From assembly GCA_934318045.1 (NCBI GenBank), contig CAKREY010000002.1, positions 248,001 through 312,000 on the forward strand: a stretch of DNA of 64,000 nt, given 5' to 3'. The position numbers and the translations under genes were made by a program. Source of the DNA: Coprococcus_C sp934318045. GTDB lineage: Bacteria > Bacillota > Clostridia > Lachnospirales > Lachnospiraceae. Positions 44,146-52,716 of the stretch are shown one piece after another; positions within the stretch are counted from its first letter, which is position 1, and each line of letters starts with the position of its first letter. The notes beneath the pieces are model-generated. The model saw only the letters and a list, made by a program, of their open reading frames with translations. It was not told where the DNA came from and searched no databases.

Positions 44146-44377
44146 AAAGAGTTGGTTGTCCATTCAATTCTACGCAGACGCGCTAGCGGGTATCGCCACA
44201 TCGCTTTGCTCTGTGGCAGGTTGTCGGGCGCATCCTAAATATGAATCTGCGATTCATATGCGCCCTCCGCGCTCGGTTCAGCACGTAGCGGTACTAAAAA
44301 TTCGTGCTTCGCACTCATTAAGTACCGACGTGCTTCAACGGTCTGCTTTAGAATATGAATGAAACAACCAACTCTTT
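44146..44377. repeat. Nested palindromic element, 232 bp
   Basis: Perfect 13-base ends (44146-44158 and 44365-44377) continue inward as a long broken stem: CATTCA/TGAATG, TTCTA/TAGAA and GCAGAC/GTCTGC at 44161-44179 and 44341-44361. The enclosed 160 bases form three hairpins: GCCACA/TGTGGC (44195-44217), GGGCGCAT/ATGCGCCC with inner ATATGAATC/GATTCATAT (44226-44265), and GCACGT-CGGTACT paired with AGTACCG-ACGTGC around GTGC/GCAC (44281-44333). No credible coding sequence is inside. It lies between two convergent genes and may serve as their terminator. It could be a MITE-like element or a structured RNA. Confidence 0.85.
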
Positions 44378-44423
44378 TTACACTTTACAGGGAAACAAAT
44401 CCCCCTTATCTTATTCTATTCTG

Positions 44424-46988
44424 TTATCTCTGTTCATCTTTTAATTTCCGTAATACCAGAATGCTGATTCCTGCACACAGGAAGGTTGAACCAAACAGGA
44501 TTCCCCAGGAACGGGCGGTTCTTGTCGCAGACCGTTCATACATTTCTTTTGTCTCTGTCTCTGCAGGCTCATATTCCGCTTCAATCGTCTGCGGTTCTGA
44601 TGTATATTCATCAAATGTCTGCGGATTATTTGCAAGCGCAGAATACATTTCAACCGCATCTTGCAGCTCATTGATTTTTTCGTCATATGTCTCCTGCATC
44701 TCTGCGATTGCATCATTACAGGTTGCTACCAGATCATCAAACTGTTTTTCCACATCATCTGCCTCTTCTTGTCCTGGCGGTTCCAGTTCATTTAAGTCAC
44801 AGGTGCTTCCGATGGACTCCATTGCCCAGCGCGAGAATGTCAGATACGAAAGTTTATCTGTAACTCCGCTAAGTTCAAACAATATTCCCGAGAAAATAAG
44901 CTGGACAATCAGCACAAATGGTGCAATCGACATCGCACGGTCTGCGCTCTTTGTGATGGAAGATAAAAGCAATCCCATACCAGCAGATGCATAAATTGTC
45001 AGGAAGATCAAAACAATAATCTCAAGTGTCACATTCTTGATGATCACGCCTTCGCCGGTTGGGTGTCCTTTCACAAGCATAAATGTCATGACAAGAATCA
45101 CAGCCTGAATCGCCGAAATCACGCCCTGGACGATATATTTTGACAACATGTATACAGGCAGTTTCAGATTACCCATATATTCCCGCTTCAGGATGACACG
45201 CTCTTTGTTTACTTCCTGAATCGTATTTAAAAGTCCCATCCAGATACCGCCACTCATCAACGTAAAGAGTATTGACTGCGTCTCTGTAAACTTTTCATAG
45301 ACTCCTTCCCTTGCAACTAATGTCAAAAGCAGACCGATGATAAGCGGCTGTCCAAAAATCAACAAAAGCCGCTGCATATCATTCATAATAAGCGTCGTAT
45401 ACCGGCGCACAAGGATTCCAAGCTGCGTAAACCCATTCACTTTTCTCGGTTTGATTGCTTCTCCGTTCGACTGCGTTGAATGCCCACTTACCCGATTGAT
45501 TCCCGACATCTTAAATCTTGCTTCCCAGTTTTTGGAGTCGGCAGTGATATACTCATATACTTTTACCAAATCATCTGTCTGGAAGAAATCTTTGATACCA
45601 GACGGGCTTCCACAATAGCAGAGTCTGCCACCTTTTCCCATGATGATAACCTTATCGCATAAGTCCAGATTGTTGATCGTATGTGTTACCATCACAATCG
45701 TCTTTTCCTGTTCCTTGGAGAGTCTGGAGAGTGTACGCATCAAATGTTCCTCTGTCTCCGGATCCAACCCTGATGTCGGCTCATCCAGGAAGAAAAGTCC
45801 CGGGTTTGCAAGAAGCTCCACCGCAATACTTGCACGCTTCTTCTGTCCGCCCGAAAGTCTGCGGATATAAGTGTCTTTGTGTTCCAAAAGCTCGACCACG
45901 CCAAGCACTTCCTCAATCCGTGCCTCAATCTCTGCTTTGCTTGTGTCTTCCGGCATCTTCATCTTCGCTGTATAGTAAAGCATCTTTTTTAATGTGATAT
46001 TCTCATAGATGATATCCTGCTGTGGCACAAAACCGATGATATTCTTGAGCGTCTGGAAGTTCTCACGCAGATTGGTTCCATTACAATAAACCTGCCCCGT
46101 TACTTCGGAATCAAATCCGCTCATCGCGGTCATGAGCGTCGTCTTTCCCGCTCCGGATCCACCGATAATTGCGACGAATTCGTTTGGTTCAATGCTCAAA
46201 GAAACTTTGTCAAGAATTGTCTTTCTACCGCCTTTTGCCGGTACATCCTTGTTCAGATTCTGGATTTCGAGTGCAATACCTTCCGGGTTCACTTTGTAAT
46301 GCAACATATTTCCATCAAAGATGAATGTTGTATTTAAAATAGTAAAAATATCTTTGTTGGACAGATGATATGATTTGGATATGCGGCTTCCATTGACAAA
46401 TACTCCATTTGTCGAACCATTATCAAATACATAATACTGTCCGTTTACATTCCGCACACCCGCATGATATCGCGATACAGCAACATTTTTCAACCGGATA
46501 TCGCAATCCTCGGCTCGTCCAATACTGCTGTCTCCCTCGCGCAATTGAAACGTCTTCCAACGTCCATTTGCCTGTCTCGCGTTGTACAAAAGAAGAACCG
46601 GATCGATACCATCCATGGAATAATTTGTTCCGAGACGTACAATCATATCTCTTCCATCGCCGCCATAATACTGGTTTGGAGCCATCTGCATAAACTGTGT
46701 TCCATAAGCGATATAGGAACCGTTGGAACTCCCGTTATCCTTTATAAAAAAGCGTCCCTGCTGCAGATAGATTTCCCCGTGATTGCTAGAAACAATACTC
46801 GAGTTTAATTGAAAACTATTGCCTTCGCCTCTGCCAAATGTATAAGCACCATCCGCAAGCAAGGACAGATCATATTCATTAATTCCGCTTCTATCTACGA
46901 TAACAAGGGAACTTTTTCCATTATTTTCTTGTTTGTATTGTTGCATCATCTGTGCATCATACAATACTGTTCTTTCGTTATCTCCCAT
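44424..46988 (-). CDS. Double-FHA ABCG-type ABC transporter
   Basis: This 854-residue protein joins two FHA domains (about 30-100, FGRGEGNSFQL...NGSSNGSYI; and 145-215, SIGRAEDCDIRL...NGSTNGVFVNG) to an ABC ATPase (GGSGAGKTTLMTA; LSGGQKKRASIAVELL; LFFLDEPTSGLDPE) and a C-terminal ABC-2 membrane domain of six or more helices. Before the last helix there is an extracellular loop rich in Glu. FHA domains bind phosphothreonine, so a link with PknB in this window is possible. The fused FHA-ABC arrangement resembles mycobacterial Rv1747. The transported substrate is unknown. It follows ftsZ on the same strand after a terminator. Confidence 0.9.
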   Translation of the reverse strand: MGDNERTVLYDAQMMQQYKQENNGKSSLVIVDRSGINEYDLSLLADGAYTFGRGEGNSFQLNSSIVSSNHGEIYLQQGRFFIKDNGSSNGSYIAYGTQFMQMAPNQYYGGDGRDMIVRLGTNYSMDGIDPVLLLYNARQANGRWKTFQLREGDSSIGRAEDCDIRLKNVAVSRYHAGVRNVNGQYYVFDNGSTNGVFVNGSRISKSYHLSNKDIFTILNTTFIFDGNMLHYKVNPEGIALEIQNLNKDVPAKGGRKTILDKVSLSIEPNEFVAIIGGSGAGKTTLMTAMSGFDSEVTGQVYCNGTNLRENFQTLKNIIGFVPQQDIIYENITLKKMLYYTAKMKMPEDTSKAEIEARIEEVLGVVELLEHKDTYIRRLSGGQKKRASIAVELLANPGLFFLDEPTSGLDPETEEHLMRTLSRLSKEQEKTIVMVTHTINNLDLCDKVIIMGKGGRLCYCGSPSGIKDFFQTDDLVKVYEYITADSKNWEARFKMSGINRVSGHSTQSNGEAIKPRKVNGFTQLGILVRRYTTLIMNDMQRLLLIFGQPLIIGLLLTLVAREGVYEKFTETQSILFTLMSGGIWMGLLNTIQEVNKERVILKREYMGNLKLPVYMLSKYIVQGVISAIQAVILVMTFMLVKGHPTGEGVIIKNVTLEIIVLIFLTIYASAGMGLLLSSITKSADRAMSIAPFVLIVQLIFSGILFELSGVTDKLSYLTFSRWAMESIGSTCDLNELEPPGQEEADDVEKQFDDLVATCNDAIAEMQETYDEKINELQDAVEMYSALANNPQTFDEYTSEPQTIEAEYEPAETETKEMYERSATRTARSWGILFGSTFLCAGISILVLRKLKDEQR

Positions 46989-47007
46989 AATCCTCTCCCA
47001 TTTAGAA

Positions 47008-47038
47008 AAAGGACTGTTGTTTCAAACAACAGTCCCTT
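47008..47038 (-). terminator. Terminator of ftsZ
   Basis: GGACTGTTG and CAACAGTCC arms (47011-47035) with a short loop are followed by a T-run on the minus strand. It lies 16-47 bases past the ftsZ stop and separates the dcw cluster from the FHA-ABC gene. Confidence 0.85.
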
Positions 47039-47054
47039 GTTTGTTCCTGCACGA

Positions 47055-48278
47055 TTATCCGCGTTTCAGGAAATCCGGAATTTTGATTCCCCCACCATTG
47101 CCTGTCTCTCTCTTTACAGGAGCCGGTTTCGCAGCACCAGAAAGATCTGTGCTGACTGCAGGTTTTGAAGCCGGTGTTGACATGAAGGAAGGTTTTGTCA
47201 CTGCCCCCATTGGCTTTACACTTGTGATTGGCTGACTTGCATAAGTAGGTGTCTTTCCAACGGAAGATACCGATGGTTTCGGCATAGACGGTTTTGCGGT
47301 ATTCTGCATAACCGGCTGTGTAGCAGCATTATCCTCGATACCTGTAGCAATAATCGTGATACATACATCCTCACCCATGACATCGTTATCAACTGTACCA
47401 AAGATGATGTTGGCTCCATCGCCAGCGACTTCTGTCAGGTATGTGATTGCATCGTATGCTTCTACGATACCGATATTTCCTGAGAAGTTTACGATGATAT
47501 CACTTGCACCGCTGACGGTTGTCTCAAGCAATGGGCTGTCCATAGCAGACTTGATTGCATCCACTGCCTTATTATCGCCGCTGGCACGTCCGATACCGAT
47601 ATGAGCGACGCCCTTGTCACGCATAACTGTCTGGATATCTGCAAAGTCAAGGTTGATCAGTCCCGGCTTGTTGATCAGGTCCGTGACACCCTGCACACCC
47701 TGCTGCAATACCTCATCTGCCTTCTTCAAAGCTTCTGGGATACTTGTACGCTTATCACAGATCTGTAACAGCTTGTCGTTTGGAATGACAATCAGTGTAT
47801 CTACGTTTTCTTTTAACTTTGCAATACCATTGATGGCATTGTTCATACGAGGCTTACCCTCAAAAGAGAATGGCTTTGTTACAACGCCGACTGTCAGGAT
47901 TCCAAGATTTCTTGCAATCTCTGCAACGACCGGAGCGGCACCTGTACCGGTACCACCACCCATACCACAGGTAACGAATACCATATTGGCATCTTTCATG
48001 ATATCGGTAATCTCTTCTCTGTTTTCTTCCACCGCATTGGCTCCGATTTCAGGTTTTGCACCTGCACCGAGTCCCTTCGTTAATTTCTCACCAATCTGAA
48101 TCTTTGTTGTTGCACGATTCTGTGACAGAATCTGCTTATCCGTATTGATGGCAATCAGTTCGACACCTTCTACATTCTCATCAATCATTCTATTTACTGC
48201 ATTGTTACCTGCACCACCTACACCAATCACAAGGATTCTTGCAGGGGTTTTCTCGTCATTCGATTTTATTTCAAGCAA
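47055..48278 (-). CDS. ftsZ: Cell division GTPase FtsZ
   Basis: FtsZ polymerises into the division ring. The 407-residue protein has VIGVGGAGNNAVNRM, the tubulin signature GGGTGTGAAPV, and NPGLINLDFAD. A Pro/Ser/Thr-rich linker (about 320-395) leads to the C-terminal GGIKIPDFLKRG, the peptide that binds FtsA or SepF. The start codon is TTG (48278-48276) with AGGAGG upstream. It has its own promoter, besides the upstream dcw genes. No ftsA is adjacent. Confidence 0.97.
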   Translation of the reverse strand: MLEIKSNDEKTPARILVIGVGGAGNNAVNRMIDENVEGVELIAINTDKQILSQNRATTKIQIGEKLTKGLGAGAKPEIGANAVEENREEITDIMKDANMVFVTCGMGGGTGTGAAPVVAEIARNLGILTVGVVTKPFSFEGKPRMNNAINGIAKLKENVDTLIVIPNDKLLQICDKRTSIPEALKKADEVLQQGVQGVTDLINKPGLINLDFADIQTVMRDKGVAHIGIGRASGDNKAVDAIKSAMDSPLLETTVSGASDIIVNFSGNIGIVEAYDAITYLTEVAGDGANIIFGTVDNDVMGEDVCITIIATGIEDNAATQPVMQNTAKPSMPKPSVSSVGKTPTYASQPITSVKPMGAVTKPSFMSTPASKPAVSTDLSGAAKPAPVKRETGNGGGIKIPDFLKRG

Positions 48279-48320
48279 GGTCTCTTCCTCCTTTATTCTA
48301 TTTGCGCATTATTAACTTAT

Positions 48321-48349
48321 ATAATATAGGTTTTTGTTGAAATAATCAA
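48321..48349 (-). promoter_or_regulatory. Promoter of ftsZ
   Basis: TTGATT (48344-48349) and TATTAT (48321-48326), 17 bases apart on the minus strand, lie in the 91-base gap between ftsQ and ftsZ, about 45 bases before the TTG start. Confidence 0.7.
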
Positions 48350-48369
48350 TAGGTTTACGTAAAATTCGC

Positions 48370-49071
48370 TTATTTTTTGCTAAAGCTCGCAGTTGCATTT
48401 TCCGAATCAAAGTCTTTCATGTACAATGTTCCGGACATACCTTCCAGATTTTTCAGTATGTTGCCCAGATTCATCATCTGAACCGCCAGATATTCCCCCT
48501 CTCCAAGTTCGATTGTAATGCCCCCATGTTGGAGAACAATTTCATTTTCAGCGGTGAACTTGATACTGTCAATCTCAAGATTGTACTTCTCCACCAACTG
48601 CGTGATGGTCAATATTGTCTGAAATTTCTTATCATCGTCGCTTGGCAGTTTTTTTCCAACATCCCATTCATCAAAGGTCAATCCCTTGATAAGCGGCACA
48701 GTTCCCACCCGTTCTTTCGATGAATCCAATACGATACCATCTTTATCAAAATACACATAGTTGCCTTTGTATAACACGCAGCCAGCTATGGATTTTTCGT
48801 AAACAGTGACAGCAATTGATTTTCTACCTGTCATCTCCACATCCATTTTACTGACAAATGGAATCTCATCTAATTTTTTAAATTTTGTTTTCAGGCATAA
48901 AAGCAGCGTATTATCTAACGGAGCCTGTGCTTTGACCGCATCCGTTACTGTCTGTGTGTTTACGATTTCACATCCATTTACATCAACCTGTTCTACAGTA
49001 AATGTTGAAAGATAAAACACAGTCCCTGCAATTACAATCAGAACAAATAATACAATCCAATGTTTTTTCAA
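48370..49071 (-). CDS. ftsQ: Division protein FtsQ/DivIB
   Basis: FtsQ/DivIB links early and late division proteins at the septum. The 233-residue protein has one N-terminal transmembrane helix (WIVLFVLIVIAGTVFYL), then a POTRA domain (VEQVDVNGCEIVNTQTV) and a beta domain ending DFDSENATASFSKK. Sequence similarity in this family is low, so the call relies on this architecture and on its position between ftsW and ftsZ. Confidence 0.88.
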   Translation of the reverse strand: MKKHWIVLFVLIVIAGTVFYLSTFTVEQVDVNGCEIVNTQTVTDAVKAQAPLDNTLLLCLKTKFKKLDEIPFVSKMDVEMTGRKSIAVTVYEKSIAGCVLYKGNYVYFDKDGIVLDSSKERVGTVPLIKGLTFDEWDVGKKLPSDDDKKFQTILTITQLVEKYNLEIDSIKFTAENEIVLQHGGITIELGEGEYLAVQMMNLGNILKNLEGMSGTLYMKDFDSENATASFSKK

Positions 49072-49100
49072 AGTGATTCTCCTTTTTGTATCGCTCCGCT

Positions 49101-50270
49101 TTACTGCTGCATCTGCAGCTCTTCATCCGTAGGTGCTTCATATGGATGCATCTGTCTTGACACACTTAAGACAAATCCCATCTCAACCATCAAAAATGCA
49201 AGCGACGTACCTCCGTAACTGATAAACGGAAGCGGCACTCCGGTATTCGGAATGACATTGGTTACAACACCGATGTTGATGATCATCTGAACTGCAATAT
49301 GTGTCATAACACCAGTGACAACCAGTGCTCCATACCGGTCTCTGGCATGGTTTGCTATGTAACGGAGCTGTACGATCAGCATGACAAACAATGCAATCAC
49401 GCAGACTGCGCCGAAAAATCCGAGTTCCTCACAAATAATTGCGAAAATCATATCATTATGGGACTCCGGCAAAAATCCGAGTTTCTGGATACTCTGCCCC
49501 AACCCTTTGCCAAACCATCCGCCTGATCCAATCGCATACAACGACTGCATCGTCTGGTATCCGGAATCACTTGTCTCCGGATGCAGCCAGGCATCAATCC
49601 GGTCACCACGGTATCCTACCGTCGTTATGAGCAAAACACCAACCACAACCAGTGCGATTACAGGCATTATCAGGATTTTGTAATCCGGACATGCCACAAA
49701 TACAATGACAATCATAATCGCTGCACAAACAACCGCAGTACTCAGGTTTTCTTTTGCAATCAGACCGGCACTGATCAGACATGGTGCAATCAACCGGGCA
49801 ATTCCCTGATAAGACCGCAAATAATTGGGATGTTTCACGCACGCGCTTGGCAGATACAGGATGATCAGAAGTTTCACGATCTCGGATGGCTGTAACTGGA
49901 TTCCTCCAATCTCAACCCATCGCTGGGAACCGTTGGAAGATACTCCAAGCACCAATGCAATACCGGCACAGACAATCATTGCTACCACAATCAGATTCTG
50001 CATTGCCGGCCGCTTGTAAAATTGATAATTAAAACAGGATACCACCATCATTACAAATACGCCCGCCAATCCAATCAGTCCCTGGCGCATTGCAAAGTAC
50101 CCACTGGACAATCCTGCCATAGCTGCACGGTATGCGCTCGCACTATAGACCATCATGACACCAAACGCAAGCAACACGATAACCAGGAAAATCGTCTGAT
50201 AATCGATGTATCCGCCTGTCGCGAAAACCTTATTTTTTTTCAATTTTCTTCTGCCATATGCCATAGCCAA
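49101..50270 (-). CDS. ftsW: SEDS-family glycosyltransferase FtsW
   Basis: FtsW polymerises lipid II into glycan strands at the septum, paired with a class B PBP. The 389-residue protein has about ten transmembrane helices, with GSQRWVEIGGIQLQPSE and the catalytic-loop sequence in SHNDMIFAIICEELGF, and PNTGVPLPFISYGGTS near the end. It lies between murD and ftsQ. The murG gene, found here in Bacillus, is absent, so it must be elsewhere. Confidence 0.94.
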   Translation of the reverse strand: MAMAYGRRKLKKNKVFATGGYIDYQTIFLVIVLLAFGVMMVYSASAYRAAMAGLSSGYFAMRQGLIGLAGVFVMMVVSCFNYQFYKRPAMQNLIVVAMIVCAGIALVLGVSSNGSQRWVEIGGIQLQPSEIVKLLIILYLPSACVKHPNYLRSYQGIARLIAPCLISAGLIAKENLSTAVVCAAIMIVIVFVACPDYKILIMPVIALVVVGVLLITTVGYRGDRIDAWLHPETSDSGYQTMQSLYAIGSGGWFGKGLGQSIQKLGFLPESHNDMIFAIICEELGFFGAVCVIALFVMLIVQLRYIANHARDRYGALVVTGVMTHIAVQMIINIGVVTNVIPNTGVPLPFISYGGTSLAFLMVEMGFVLSVSRQMHPYEAPTDEELQMQQ

Positions 50271-50305
50271 GATTCTCCTGCTGATTTCTCTTCTTTTTTA
50301 CTGCC

Positions 50306-51673
50306 TTACGAAAGTGCATTTACATATTCCTTGAACAGATCGCCCCGCTGCTCATAATTGTCAAACATGCCCCAGCTTGCGCATGCAGGTGAAAGAAGTA
50401 CCGCATCCCCTGGTTTTGCATGTGTATGGCAATATTCCACAACCTGTTTTAAATCATCCATCATAACGATGTTTTCAAATCCATGTTTTCTTGCACAGTC
50501 TGCAATATCCTGCGCGGTCTGCCCGATCAGGAGCAGACATTTCACTTTGCCATCAAAGCTCTCAATCCACTCATCATATGTTGATTTCTTATCATATCCA
50601 CCGCCAATCAGGAATGTCGGGCGTACCATCGACTGGATTGCCTTGATCGCCGCATCCGGATTTGTACCCTTGGAATCATTATAATAATTCACATCATTTA
50701 ACGTGCGCACATATTCGATCCGGTGTGCCACACCCTTAAATGCACCGCACACCTTACGGATTGTCGCAACATCCGCTCCCATATAATAAGATATTGCAAC
50801 CGCAGCCAAAAGATTCTCTATATTGTGATCTCCAAGCAGCTGAAACTCGGAAAGTGGCATCACATATATTTCTTTTCCATCTTCCCGGATTACAACCGCA
50901 CCATCTTTGACGATCACACCGGACTCCAGTTTCTTTTTATGGCTGAACAAAATCACCGTTGCCGGAACCTTGTCGATTCGCGTTACCGTCTCCGGGTCAT
51001 CGTAATTCATCACTGCATAATCTTCCTTCGTCTGGTTCTTTGTGATATCCAGTTTGCAGTTTGCATAGTTTTCAAATGTATAATGCCGGTTTAAGTGATC
51101 CGGTGTAATATTCAGTATCGCACTCACATGTGGGCGAAATGTATGAATCGTCTCTAACTGGAAGCTGCTGATCTCTGCAACCGTCACCGAATCTGCACTG
51201 CTTTGATCAGACAGGCTTGTGTATGGGATTCCGATATTTCCTACGACAAATGTTTTCTCGTTATACGCCTTCATGATCTCGCCAACCAATGTTGTCGTTG
51301 TCGTCTTTCCATTCGTACCTGTAATAGCCGCAACTGTGCCTTTCTCGTAGGTATAGGCAAGTTCAATCTCGCTCCATACCGGGATGCCAGCTTCTTTTAC
51401 TTTCAAAGCAAATGGTGCGTCAACCGGAATGCCGGGACTTATCACCATACAGGAAATATCTGCAAGCAGTTCGTCCGTCAGCGCGCCGAGCCAGATTGTC
51501 AAAGCTTCCGGTTTCTTATCAAGCCCAAGCTTTTCAAGAATCACCGTTTCGCTAAGTGTTCCCTTCGGATTCTCATCAAACAGCACGACCTGCTCTCCAT
51601 TTCGAAGAAGCTGCTCGCTTGCACAGATTCCGCTTTTTCCTGCTCCAGCAACTAATACTTTTTTATCAAACAT
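50306..51673 (-). CDS. murD: UDP-MurNAc-L-Ala:D-Glu ligase
   Basis: MurD adds D-glutamate to UDP-MurNAc-alanine. The 455-residue enzyme has the N-terminal KKVLVAGAGKSGIC, the ATP loop AITGTNGKTTTTTLVGE, ISSFQLETIHTF, NITPDHLNRHYTF, and the C-terminal YNDSKGTNPDAAIKAI with LLSPACASWGMFDNYEQRG. All signature segments are intact. It lies between mraY and ftsW. Confidence 0.96.
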   Translation of the reverse strand: MFDKKVLVAGAGKSGICASEQLLRNGEQVVLFDENPKGTLSETVILEKLGLDKKPEALTIWLGALTDELLADISCMVISPGIPVDAPFALKVKEAGIPVWSEIELAYTYEKGTVAAITGTNGKTTTTTLVGEIMKAYNEKTFVVGNIGIPYTSLSDQSSADSVTVAEISSFQLETIHTFRPHVSAILNITPDHLNRHYTFENYANCKLDITKNQTKEDYAVMNYDDPETVTRIDKVPATVILFSHKKKLESGVIVKDGAVVIREDGKEIYVMPLSEFQLLGDHNIENLLAAVAISYYMGADVATIRKVCGAFKGVAHRIEYVRTLNDVNYYNDSKGTNPDAAIKAIQSMVRPTFLIGGGYDKKSTYDEWIESFDGKVKCLLLIGQTAQDIADCARKHGFENIVMMDDLKQVVEYCHTHAKPGDAVLLSPACASWGMFDNYEQRGDLFKEYVNALS

Positions 51674-51719
51674 TGTTTTTCCTCTTTTCTATCTGATTTA
51701 TCAAATCTATCCCATGTTT

Positions 51720-52670
51720 CTAAATTGCTAAAATACCGATCAGACATAAAATAGTTGTGACAATCGAGAAGATTGCAACAACCTTCGTCTCCGGCCATCC
51801 GGAAAGTTCAAAATGATGGTGGATCGGCGCCATCTTAAATACACGTTTTCCGGTTGTCTTGAAGCTTACGACCTGAATGATAACAGAAAGCACTTCTGCC
51901 AGGTAAATAAATGCAACAATTAATATAATCAGTGGCATCTGCAGCATGTACGCTGTCGATGCAACAAATCCACCTAACGCAAGTGATCCGGTATCTCCCA
52001 TGAAGACACGCGCCGGATAAACATTATAAACAAGAAATCCAAGCAGACTTCCAACGACCGCGCATGCAATCGGTGTCACACCGGAATGCATCGTAACTGC
52101 CGCGATTGCAAAAAATGTTGCAATCAGAACCGTCACAGAAGAAGCCAGACCATCTAAGCCATCCGTGAAATTTGCACCGTTGGTTGTGCCAAGCATAACG
52201 AAAAACATAAGCGGATAATATACCCATCCAAGATCAACAACCTGATGTGTAAATGGTATAATCATCGTTGTTCCAAGATCTGTGTATGCATGAATATAAT
52301 ATGCAAAAACACCTGTAACAACAAACTGTCCAAGCATTTTCTGCCATGCATGCAGTCCCATGGAACGTTTCATCACTACTTTGATAAAATCATCCAGGAA
52401 TCCCACCAGACCAAATCCTAGCGTAGCAAAAAGAATTGGAACGATTTCCTTGTGGTCCTTGATATAAAAAAGTGATGTAATCACGATACTGAACAAAATG
52501 ATCAATCCACCCATCGTCGGTGTCCCCGATTTTTTCAGATGCGATTCCGGTCCATCATCCCGTACAAACTGCCCAAATTTCAACTTCTTTAAAAATGGAA
52601 TGATAATCGGACTTAAGATCACACTCACTCCAAATGCTATCAACGTTGGTATGATTATATCGTACTTCAT
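51720..52670 (-). CDS. mraY: Phospho-MurNAc-pentapeptide transferase MraY
   Basis: MraY makes lipid I from UDP-MurNAc-pentapeptide and undecaprenyl phosphate in the membrane. The 316-residue protein has about ten transmembrane helices. Key segments are GTPTMGGLIIL, DDFIKVV (catalytic Asp pair), NFTDGLDGLA, VFMGDTGSLALGG, and the HHHFE motif in MAPIHHHFELSG. Normal length. In Bacillus murE would precede it; here the PBP gene does. Confidence 0.96.
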   Translation of the reverse strand: MKYDIIIPTLIAFGVSVILSPIIIPFLKKLKFGQFVRDDGPESHLKKSGTPTMGGLIILFSIVITSLFYIKDHKEIVPILFATLGFGLVGFLDDFIKVVMKRSMGLHAWQKMLGQFVVTGVFAYYIHAYTDLGTTMIIPFTHQVVDLGWVYYPLMFFVMLGTTNGANFTDGLDGLASSVTVLIATFFAIAAVTMHSGVTPIACAVVGSLLGFLVYNVYPARVFMGDTGSLALGGFVASTAYMLQMPLIILIVAFIYLAEVLSVIIQVVSFKTTGKRVFKMAPIHHHFELSGWPETKVVAIFSIVTTILCLIGILAI

Positions 52671-52716
52671 GCTCTCTCTCCTTTATAAGACCCTGTCTTA
52701 TGTATGTTTTGTTTTA

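Noticed and set aside
44156..44362. 68-codon frame within the palindromic element
   Set aside because: It spans the inverted repeats, has no ribosome-binding site, and no resemblance to a protein family.
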